This document shows positions 56,917 through 64,000 of a stretch of 64,000 nt of DNA, one piece after another; the first letter of the stretch is position 1; each line of letters begins with the position of its first letter. Under the pieces are notes generated by a model. The model was not told where the DNA came from, did not search any database, and was given only the letters and a program-made list of their open reading frames with translations. Source of the DNA: Serratia sp. H1w (GTDB lineage Bacteria > Pseudomonadota > Gammaproteobacteria > Enterobacterales > Enterobacteriaceae); the NCBI RefSeq assembly GCF_000633355.1, contig NZ_AYMQ01000116.1:1-64000 (forward strand), written 5' to 3'. A program made the position numbers and the translations under genes.

Positions 56917-57756
56917 TTATCCTTTGACCGCGCCGGACATAATCCCGCGGTTGAAATGTTTTTGCAGGCCGAGATAAACGATGATGCTAGGCAGCATCGC
57001 CAGTAAGGTGATGGCAATAAAGATGTTCGGGGTGATGCTTTCGTCGGTACGCAGCGTGCCGAGGATCACCGGGATGGTGTTCAGGCTGTCGCGGTTAATC
57101 ACGATCAGCGGCAATAGGTACTGGTCCCAGATCATGATGAAGCCGAAGGTCACCACCGTGCCCAGCGCCGGTTTCACCAACGGTAAAATGACGTGGAAGA
57201 AAATCTGCCATTCGTTGGCCCCGTCGATACGCGCCGCCTCTTCCAGCTCTTTGGGAATGGCAGCCATAAACTCGCTGAGCACAAAGATGGAGAACGCCCA
57301 GCCCACTACCGGCATGATCATGCCGAGATAGGTGTTATAGAGCGAAGCGTCGATCAGCGGCAGCTTCCAGTTGATGATCATATACAGCGGGATGGCGATC
57401 ACTTCTTCCGGCAGCATCATGGTGGAGAGGATCACCAGGCTGACCAGCGAAACGCCAACGAACTTCTTGCGTGCCAGCGCATAGGCCGCCAACGCGCTGA
57501 CTGACACTTGCAGCACGGTGCCGAAGAACACCACCACCATCGAGTTCAGCAGGTATTGCCAAACGCCGATGTCATTCCAGGCGAAGATACAGTTTTCCAG
57601 CGAGAACTGGTTCGGCCACGCCAGCAGTTCCCCCGGTTTGACCGGTGCACCGCTGAACGCGGTGGCCACAATGCCCCAGAACGGGCCGACAAATACCACC
57701 AGCAGCAAGGCATAAATCATCCAGCGGCCAAAGGTATCCCAACGTTTACCTAACAT
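56917..57756 (-). CDS. Carbohydrate ABC transporter permease (MalG type)
   Basis: A 279-residue inner-membrane permease with six predicted helices. The cytoplasmic EAA loop that contacts the ATPase is clear (EEAARIDGANEWQIFFHVILP, about residues 180-200). It is 10 bases downstream of the other permease and pairs with it to form the channel of a CUT1 importer. Confidence 0.92.
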   Translation of the reverse strand: MLGKRWDTFGRWMIYALLLVVFVGPFWGIVATAFSGAPVKPGELLAWPNQFSLENCIFAWNDIGVWQYLLNSMVVVFFGTVLQVSVSALAAYALARKKFVGVSLVSLVILSTMMLPEEVIAIPLYMIINWKLPLIDASLYNTYLGMIMPVVGWAFSIFVLSEFMAAIPKELEEAARIDGANEWQIFFHVILPLVKPALGTVVTFGFIMIWDQYLLPLIVINRDSLNTIPVILGTLRTDESITPNIFIAITLLAMLPSIIVYLGLQKHFNRGIMSGAVKG

Positions 57757-57766
57757 GAGCGGCTCC

Positions 57767-58654
57767 TTAATAACGTGCGATGCGTTTTTTCAGCGTGAGA
57801 TGACAAATGGTCAACAGCACGGTGAAGGCGAATAACAGGAACGACACCGCCGAGGCATAGCCGTAGTCAAACTGCTCAAACCCGAGTTTGTAGATGTGCG
57901 TCATGATCATTTCGGTGGCGTTGGAAGGCCCCCCCCCCGTAGTGGCATACACTTCGGCAAACACGCGGAAACCACGGATAAACGAGAGCATCAACACCAC
58001 GGAAAGCGCCGGGATCATGCCGGGCAGGGTCACGTAGCGCAGGCGATTCCACCAGTTGGCACCGTCAACATTGGAGGCGTCATACAGATCGCGGCTGATG
58101 CCAGCCAGCCCGGCGATGAAGATCACCATGTTGTAGGGGATCGCCTTCCAGATATGCAGCAGCATAATCACCCACAGCGCCTGATCGGAACTCGCCAGGA
58201 AGCCTTGATCCGCCACGCCAAACCAGCTCAACACCTGGTTCATCACGCCATTGGGCGTCGGGTTGAACAGGATGCGCCACATTTCGGCGACGATCGCGGC
58301 ACTGGTGACCGCTGGTAGGAAGATGGCGGTACGAATAAAACGCAAGTGGCGTGCCGGGCCTTCAAGCAGCATTGCCAGGAAGAAAGCCAGCACCGCCGCC
58401 ACCACCATGGTGACGATGACGTACAGGAAGGTATTGAACACCGCCGCATGCAGTTCGGCATCCGCAAAGGCGCGGGAGAAGTTGGCAAACCCGACCCACT
58501 CGTTCTGTTGATTGAAATTCACCTTGTAGAAACTCATCACCAGGCCTTGCAGCATCGGGATGAATTTAAACCAGGTAAAAATGACCAAGGCCGGGGCCAG
58601 GAAAATCCACGGCACCAGGTTCCGTTTCTGGCGGGAAGTTAACATCGTTATCAT
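57767..58654 (-). CDS. Carbohydrate ABC transporter permease (MalF/UgpA type)
   Basis: A 295-residue permease with six predicted helices. The EAA-like loop is YDASNVDGANWWNRLRYVTLP, and the conserved YATTGGGPSNATEM segment follows. The triple glycine is encoded by ten consecutive G on the coding strand (57929-57938), a tract able to slip during replication. The frame is intact here. It lies about 50 bases after the binding-protein gene. Confidence 0.92.
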   Translation of the reverse strand: MITMLTSRQKRNLVPWIFLAPALVIFTWFKFIPMLQGLVMSFYKVNFNQQNEWVGFANFSRAFADAELHAAVFNTFLYVIVTMVVAAVLAFFLAMLLEGPARHLRFIRTAIFLPAVTSAAIVAEMWRILFNPTPNGVMNQVLSWFGVADQGFLASSDQALWVIMLLHIWKAIPYNMVIFIAGLAGISRDLYDASNVDGANWWNRLRYVTLPGMIPALSVVLMLSFIRGFRVFAEVYATTGGGPSNATEMIMTHIYKLGFEQFDYGYASAVSFLLFAFTVLLTICHLTLKKRIARY

Positions 58655-58703
58655 CGCTCTAAAGGAGTAACAAGACGCCGCACAGCTGCGGCGCCCAGGA
58701 GGA

Positions 58704-59996
58704 TCACTCGGCCAGCATCTGCTGTTTGGCCAGTTCGGCGTTGACCTTGCCGTTGCTGGCCTTCAACTCGGCGGCGATATCGCTATTGCAGTCCGCAAGG
58801 ATGCGGTTAAAGCCATCGGCGGTGATCTGGCGGATTGGCGTCCAGTTCGGTACCTGCGGCACATAGCGGCCCTGTTCGGTATACAGCTTGGCGAAGGTGG
58901 CCCAGCGCGGATCGTCGTAAACAGACTGGATATCGACCTGCTGATTTACCGGCAGACGCACCACTGGCATATTTTTGCTGCCTTTGCCCATGCCGATCTC
59001 TTGCCCTTCCTTCGAAATCATAAATTCGATGAACTGCCGGGCGGCCTCTTTCTTCTGGCTGCTCTTCATCAGGAACACCGTGGTCCCTTCCGCCAGCGTG
59101 GCCCCACTCTTCGGCCCCTGCAGGGCGACCACTTCGAAGTTATCCTTGCCCGGATCTTTATCAAACAGCGCGATATGGTAAGGCCCGGTAAAGAACATAC
59201 CGGTCTGGCCGGAACGGAATGACGGGATCACATCGGCAGTCGTGGCATTAATGGCACCAGGCTGCACCACTTTTTCGCACAGCATGTTGCGCATAAATTG
59301 CAGAGTTTCTGCCGCCGCAGGCTCATCGAGCGAGGCTTTAAATTTGCCCGGTGCCGATTCGCGGATAAAGTCACCACCGGCCTGCCAGAGGAATGCGCTC
59401 ATAAACCAACTGGCATAGCCACGGGTGGTGGATGCCGGCAGCAGAAAACCGTAGGTATCGTGTTTGCCGTTGCCGTCCGGATCTTGCGTGGTGAAGGCTT
59501 TGGCCAGCGCAGCCACGTCCTGCCAGGTTTTAGGTTCAGGCAGCCCCAGTTTTTCACGCCAGTCTTTACGTACAAACAGGGCAAAGGTCTGGGCAGAGGT
59601 AGGCACACCGTAATATTTGCCATCGGTATAGCGGGTACTTTCCCAGGCGATGGGGTAGAGATTGTCATGCCCGGCAATGCTCTTCGGCTCAATCTCTTCA
59701 ACGATACCGAGCTGGATAAACTGCCCAATAGCGACCGCATCGTTGAAGATCAAATCCGGCAAGGCATTCCCCGCCGCAGCGCGGGCCAGGCGTTGTTCGA
59801 AATCGGTGGTGGCGTTGAAATACTCAATTTTGATGCCGGTTTTCTTCTCGAAGGTTTCGGCCTCTTTGGCATAAATGTTTTTTGAATCGTTACTGGCACG
59901 GATCCAAATATTAAGCGTTTCTGCTGCATAAGCCGGTGTCGCTCCCAGGCCAAGCACAGATAGCAACAATAATGATTTAATTTTGCTAACGGACAT
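58704..59996 (-). CDS. Extracellular solute-binding protein, family 1
   Basis: A 430-residue periplasmic binding protein of a CUT1 sugar importer. The signal peptide (MSVSKIKSLLLLSVLGLGA, cleavage near AYA-AETLNIW) is clear. No lipobox Cys is seen. The mature protein has the family's ETLNIWIRAS start and the DLIFNDAVAIGQFI and TYGFLLPAST regions. I chose the ATG at 59996, which has AAAGGA ten bases upstream. A GTG three codons earlier is too close to that site. It is the first gene of the importer operon, so it is likely to be expressed at the highest level. Confidence 0.92.
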   Translation of the reverse strand: MSVSKIKSLLLLSVLGLGATPAYAAETLNIWIRASNDSKNIYAKEAETFEKKTGIKIEYFNATTDFEQRLARAAAGNALPDLIFNDAVAIGQFIQLGIVEEIEPKSIAGHDNLYPIAWESTRYTDGKYYGVPTSAQTFALFVRKDWREKLGLPEPKTWQDVAALAKAFTTQDPDGNGKHDTYGFLLPASTTRGYASWFMSAFLWQAGGDFIRESAPGKFKASLDEPAAAETLQFMRNMLCEKVVQPGAINATTADVIPSFRSGQTGMFFTGPYHIALFDKDPGKDNFEVVALQGPKSGATLAEGTTVFLMKSSQKKEAARQFIEFMISKEGQEIGMGKGSKNMPVVRLPVNQQVDIQSVYDDPRWATFAKLYTEQGRYVPQVPNWTPIRQITADGFNRILADCNSDIAAELKASNGKVNAELAKQQMLAE

Positions 59997-60517
59997 TTTA
60001 TTCACATCCTTTTTTTAAGAGGTTTGATAATCACGAAAATGGAGTGAACCAGGGTAGAGATATTTTTAAATGAATGCCCAGCCATTAAATCGAATGCCCT
60101 TTTTAAATACAACGCCATAAAATAGAAATCGTGTTTCAAAATTAAAAACTTTGCTGTTGGTCACACCGATAAGTGAGCGAAAAACGCAAAAATTAAATTA
60201 TTACATTAAAAACAGCACGTTAAAAAATTCAACTTATTGCATTAAGAATAAAAATTATTTGATAAAGCCGGTTTTTCGTGATCGAAAGCCGATTTTTGAC
60301 GTCAATTCTCATCGCAAAGGTTAAATTTGATGTATATCACAAAAAATTATCACTCTTCTCTTAAACTGCGTCACCAGCACCTTGAAACATTATTTCAATT
60401 TAAACATAAATAGCAGAAATAACGTTTAAAAAGCATAAGCGTTGTTCCGGGCTTGTCGCCTGGAAATATTAATCACCTACAATTAATAACACTATCCTCT
60501 GAGAGACGGAGAAAATC
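59997..60517. other. Divergent control region of the polyuronide locus
   Basis: These 521 bases separate the importer operon from the exported lyase gene and are very AT-rich, fitting a control region for two divergent promoters. A CRP-like site lies at 60326-60341. No reading frame of quality is present. Confidence 0.6.
60326..60341. promoter_or_regulatory. Probable CRP-cAMP binding site
   Basis: TTTGATGTATATCACA at 60326-60341 matches the TGTGA-N6-TCACA pattern with one half perfect and one base off in the other. It sits between the divergent lyase and importer units. This is a visual match only. Confidence 0.5.
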
Positions 60518-61753
60518 ATGCTGCCGATAAAAATGGCTTTATTACCCCGTTTACCTTTGCTGGCATTGACCATAGCGGCATTATTCCATGCAGGCGGAAC
60601 CTTTGCCGCCGAGGCGCACCCGCAGATCGTCAAGCTGGATGACTTGCAGTACAGCCAGCAACAGCTGGCGGCGAAAACCCCCGCGTTTGTCGGTGCCTAT
60701 AACAAGCTGATCTCTTCCGCCGATCGCGCCCTCAAGCAGCCGCTGTACTCCGTCATGGACAAAAGCCTGACCGCCGCCAGTGGCGACAAACACGACTATT
60801 ACAGCTTCCCTCCTTATTGGTGGCCAGACCCAACGAAAAAGGATGGCCTGCCCTATATTCGCAAGGACGGGGAAACCAATCCGGACGCCAACAGCGATGC
60901 TACCGACAAAAAACGGCTGATTGGCATGAGCAATGACGTCTCCAACTTGGCATTAGCCTGGTACTTCAGCCAAAACCCGGCCTATGCACAGAAGGCACGC
61001 GATCAGCTGCTGAACTGGTTTATCAACCCACAAACCCGCATGAATCCGAACCTGCAATATGCGCAGGCGATCCCAGGGATTAATGACGGCCGTGGTATCG
61101 GCCTGATTGACAGCCGCGCGTTGGTGGACGTGATCGACGCCATCGAACTGCTACGCCCGGCCAACGTTATCAGCGAGCACGAATACCAACAACTCAAACA
61201 GTGGTACGGCGATTTCTACCACTGGATGACCACCAGCCAGAACGGCTTTGAGGAAGATAATTGGCATAACAACCACGGCACCTACTTTGACTTACAGGCC
61301 GCCTCTTTTGCCCTGTTCAGCGGCCAAACCGACGCCGCCAAGCAACGACTGCAAATCACCCAGCTAAGGCGCATTGCCAACCAGTTTGATAATCAAGGCC
61401 GCCAGATGGCCGAGCTGGAACGTACCCGACCTTGGCACTACAGCAACTTCAACCTTGAAGCCTACAACAAGTTGGGACGTCTGGGGGAAGTGGCGGGCGT
61501 CGACGTGTGGAACTTCAGCCTGGACGATCACAGCCTGCGCAAGGGCTACAGCTACGTTGCCGGGTTTGTTAATAGCGACACACCGTGGCCGTGGAAAGAT
61601 ATCGACAAAATGGATGACAAGAAAGCCTTGGTCAATATCGTCAGCGCCGCCCGCGCCTGGCCAGAGAACCCACTGTTCCGTGAAAAAGCACAGTGGCTGA
61701 TGGCCAGCTACCCCGACGATATCACCACGCTGATCGCCCCATTGAAACCTTAG
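60518..61753 (+). CDS. Alginate lyase (PL5-like) family protein, exported
   Basis: A 411-residue lyase-like protein with a signal peptide (hydrophobic residues 13-28, cleavage after TFA at residue 30), so it acts in the periplasm. The catalytic set of the AlgL/A1-III fold is present: Asn252-His253 in WHNNHGTYFD, Arg302 and Tyr308 in ELERTRPWHYSNF. DYYSFPPYWWPDP and LQYAQAIPGINDGRGIGLID match its cytoplasmic paralogue at 54663. GGAGA precedes the ATG. It starts the divergent operon and is followed 25 bases later by the heparinase-type gene. It would produce oligosaccharides for the importer. The substrate is an acidic polymer, with alginate only a candidate. Confidence 0.86.
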   Translation: MLPIKMALLPRLPLLALTIAALFHAGGTFAAEAHPQIVKLDDLQYSQQQLAAKTPAFVGAYNKLISSADRALKQPLYSVMDKSLTAASGDKHDYYSFPPYWWPDPTKKDGLPYIRKDGETNPDANSDATDKKRLIGMSNDVSNLALAWYFSQNPAYAQKARDQLLNWFINPQTRMNPNLQYAQAIPGINDGRGIGLIDSRALVDVIDAIELLRPANVISEHEYQQLKQWYGDFYHWMTTSQNGFEEDNWHNNHGTYFDLQAASFALFSGQTDAAKQRLQITQLRRIANQFDNQGRQMAELERTRPWHYSNFNLEAYNKLGRLGEVAGVDVWNFSLDDHSLRKGYSYVAGFVNSDTPWPWKDIDKMDDKKALVNIVSAARAWPENPLFREKAQWLMASYPDDITTLIAPLKP

Positions 61754-61778
61754 GCTCCGGGAAGAAGGATTTATCGCA

Positions 61779-63797
61779 ATGAAGCAGTTCACCACGCAAC
61801 AACTTATTGCGTTGCGAGATCGGGCGGCCAGACAACCTTCGGTGCTGGAACAGCTGCTGGCGGATAACGCCGTAGTGCTCAACACCCCGTTGCAGGTGCC
61901 AGCAACCGCCGTCGCCACCTGGAATCTGTATTATTTCTGCCCGGATCATGGCGTGCGGTTGGTCTGGCAACACGACTCGCCCAAAGCACATTGCTGCCCG
62001 ATAGACGGGCGGCGCTTTAGCGGCGAGCCTTATGACGGTGCCTGGTGGCGGGAGATGAACGGCCTGAACGCCAAGGCCTGCCGCCAGTTGGGGCTGCTAT
62101 GGCAACTCACTGGTGAACAGCGCTATCTGGATAAGGTGCGCGATATTTTACTGCGTTACGCGCACTACTACCCAGACTATCAGGAGCATGGCGGCATCCC
62201 TTATAACGGGCCAGGCAAAATGAATGCCCAAACCCTGTGCGAAGCCAACTGCCTGCTCGACTTTACCCTGGGCTATGACTTTATCTGCGAGGCGTTAACA
62301 CAGGCACAGCGGGATGCTATTGAACAACGTTTGCTACGTTGCGGCGCAGAATTCCTGATGGCACACCGCACACCACAGTTACATAACCACGAGGTGAAGA
62401 TCGGTAGCGCCATCGGCGTGCTGGGCTTTATTTTGCAAGACGATGCGCTGCTGGAGTTTGCCGTTAATCAACCCTATGGATTGCGCTATCAGTTAGAGCA
62501 CGGGTTGTTCGACGAGGGGCTATGGTTCGAGGGATCGATTCATTACCACTTTTATGCGCTGCAAGGGTTTCTGGCGTTCGAAAAGCTGGCGCAGGGCAGC
62601 CGTTGGAGCCTGCTTGCCGCGCCTTACTACCGCAAGATGCTCAGTTTCCCACTGCAACTGCTAATGCCGGACGGCAGCTTCCCACGGATTAATGACTGCA
62701 TTTATGGCCAGGAACGGCTCGATCACAGCGATGTCTACGAATTTGCCTGGGCCTGCTATCAACAACCGGAGTATGCCGCAGCGCTACAGGCCATCTACCG
62801 CGACACGCCACGGGCCAATATTGATGCACTGCTCTACGGGGCAGAGTTGCCTACGCAGACGCTGAATGTGATCCCCCAACAGCATCTGCACGCACCTGAT
62901 TGCGGCATCACCATTTGGCGCAAGCCAGAACAACGACGTGCGCTGTTGGTGAAACATACGCCTTACGGCGGTGAGCATGACCATTACGATCGCCTGAACC
63001 TGATTTTGTTCGACCAGGGTAAAGAGATCCTGCCCGATCTCGGCACCACCGGTTATGGCGCACGGATGCACTACGCCTACTACAAAAACAGCGCCACCCA
63101 TAACACGCTGACGGTCAATCAGGCGAATCAACCGCCCGCGATCCCGCAGGTACAACGTTATCACCAAGATGAGGAGTTCTGCTGGCTGGATGTTGAAGTT
63201 GATTGGCAGCAAAACCCACCGCCGCTGGATAGCCATACGAGGATCGAATGGGATAGCCAGGCCTATCGTGATATCCGTTTCCGCCGCCGCTTGCTGTGGA
63301 TGCCTGGCGCGTTGATCGATATCAGCCATATCGACAATCCGCATTGCCAGCAGTTGGATTGGACGTTGCATCTGCAAGGTAAAGCGCTGGATGCGGTAGG
63401 TGAAGCTGCCCACTTCAGCCCACAAGGGCCACTGACTGTCATGCATGATGCCCTGGTGTCGCAGCTTAACAACTGCCAACCGCGCCACTTTGCCACCTCG
63501 CGTAAAGGACAGGCTTTGTGGCTACATGGCGAGGCGATGCTATGGCAAGGCTATGCGCCAGCCAATCCGGCGGTGACGGATCTAAGTTATCTGACACTGC
63601 GTAGCCATCAGTCACGGGCGGAGTTTATTGGCGTCTGGGATTTTGACGATCGGCAACCGATAACCGATATGTATGTCAGCCGGGATAACGGTGGCTTGCG
63701 TATTCAACTGCGACGCGGTGAGTTGGTGCTGACGGTAGAAGTGGGTGACGACTGCGAGCAGCTTCCGCAATTACATACCACACAAGGTGCAGTGTGA
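61779..63797 (+). CDS. Heparinase II/III-family lyase, PL15/oligo-alginate-lyase-like
   Basis: A 672-residue protein without a signal peptide, so it is expected in the cytoplasm. The alpha/alpha toroid N-terminal half has the candidate catalytic Asn203-His204 in LHNHEVKIG and Tyr256 in SIHYHFYAL. The beta-sandwich half has the GGEHDHYDRLN motif (His400, His402), which is the hallmark of heparinase II/III and of PL15/PL17 exolytic lyases. An early Cys/His group (CPDH ... HCCP) may bind a metal. It would reduce imported oligosaccharides to monomers. It forms an operon with the exported lyase. A hairpin follows at 63835-63860. Confidence 0.85.
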   Translation: MKQFTTQQLIALRDRAARQPSVLEQLLADNAVVLNTPLQVPATAVATWNLYYFCPDHGVRLVWQHDSPKAHCCPIDGRRFSGEPYDGAWWREMNGLNAKACRQLGLLWQLTGEQRYLDKVRDILLRYAHYYPDYQEHGGIPYNGPGKMNAQTLCEANCLLDFTLGYDFICEALTQAQRDAIEQRLLRCGAEFLMAHRTPQLHNHEVKIGSAIGVLGFILQDDALLEFAVNQPYGLRYQLEHGLFDEGLWFEGSIHYHFYALQGFLAFEKLAQGSRWSLLAAPYYRKMLSFPLQLLMPDGSFPRINDCIYGQERLDHSDVYEFAWACYQQPEYAAALQAIYRDTPRANIDALLYGAELPTQTLNVIPQQHLHAPDCGITIWRKPEQRRALLVKHTPYGGEHDHYDRLNLILFDQGKEILPDLGTTGYGARMHYAYYKNSATHNTLTVNQANQPPAIPQVQRYHQDEEFCWLDVEVDWQQNPPPLDSHTRIEWDSQAYRDIRFRRRLLWMPGALIDISHIDNPHCQQLDWTLHLQGKALDAVGEAAHFSPQGPLTVMHDALVSQLNNCQPRHFATSRKGQALWLHGEAMLWQGYAPANPAVTDLSYLTLRSHQSRAEFIGVWDFDDRQPITDMYVSRDNGGLRIQLRRGELVLTVEVGDDCEQLPQLHTTQGAV

Positions 63798-63834
63798 TGG
63801 CGATTCAACTCGCCAGAAAACGATAATGAACCAG

Positions 63835-63860
63835 GCCCCAGACTGCTAACTGTTTGGGGC
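63835..63860 (+). terminator. Hairpin after the heparinase-type gene
   Basis: GCCCCAGAC pairs with GTTTGGGGC around an 8-base loop. No T run follows, so it may slow transcription or protect the 3' end rather than terminate it alone. From 63861 to the window end I see only non-coding sequence. Confidence 0.4.
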
Positions 63861-64000
63861 TAGCTGAATTAGGCTAGCGATCCGTTTGACTCCCTGCTTA
63901 CAGGATGCCGAATACGGTTATGAGGTTTATTTTTTGCAGTAAATCGACATATCCTGATCGTTGGCGATTAGAAAAGACTTGCCAGATATCGGATAGATGT

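Overview
The window looks like a chromosomal segment of a gamma-proteobacterium of the order Enterobacterales, most like Serratia or a close Yersiniaceae relative. This rests on the conserved glyW-cysT-leuZ / pgsA / uvrC / uvrY / yecF block and on the close match, as recalled, of many proteins to their [15 protein letters not shown] counterparts. The genus is an inference. Most of the window is dense, GC-rich coding sequence. No insertion sequence, prophage or CRISPR array was found.

Region by region. (1) 1-530: decayed coding remnants. (2) 573-5183: a housekeeping block with three tRNA genes and their promoter and terminator, then pgsA, uvrC, uvrY (all minus) and yecF (plus). (3) 5554-9277: a universal stress protein, the amino-acid permease CycA, an EamA exporter and a 57-residue orphan. 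(4) 9300-10803: sparse, with two unknown small genes, a possible small RNA and inverted repeats. (5) 10804-13237: a GNAT acetyltransferase, a PAS-LuxR regulator and an NCS1 permease in one direction. (6) 13292-30400: a 21-gene, almost gap-free anaerobic cobalamin operon on the minus strand (cbiABCDETFGHJKLMNQOP-cobU-cobS-cobC-cobT). It is preceded by a cobalamin riboswitch and two intrinsic terminators, and cobD-pduX diverge from it. (7) 33044-37713: four genes of unknown function (an Asp-box repeat protein, two paralogous membrane proteins, one secreted protein) plus the relic of a fifth. (8) 37854-50711: a complete hydrogenase-2 island, hybOABCDE-hypABCDEF-hupE, with a consensus FNR site upstream of hybO. 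(9) 52016-54454: a DmsA-type molybdoenzyme without DmsB or DmsC partners. (10) 54663-63797: a divergent polyuronide locus with an ABC sugar importer, two alginate-lyase-fold enzymes (one cytoplasmic, one exported) and a heparinase II/III-family lyase.

How it fits together. Regions 6, 8 and 9 form an anaerobic and metal-centred block: B12 synthesis with a CbiMNQO cobalt importer, a nickel-iron uptake hydrogenase with its maturation genes and a HupE metal permease, and a molybdenum reductase that could accept electrons. Region 10 is a catabolic locus that imports and depolymerises an acidic oligosaccharide, probably under CRP control. The parts that general knowledge explains least are the four-gene cluster at 33-37.7 kb, the orphan DmsA and the exact substrate of the polyuronide locus.
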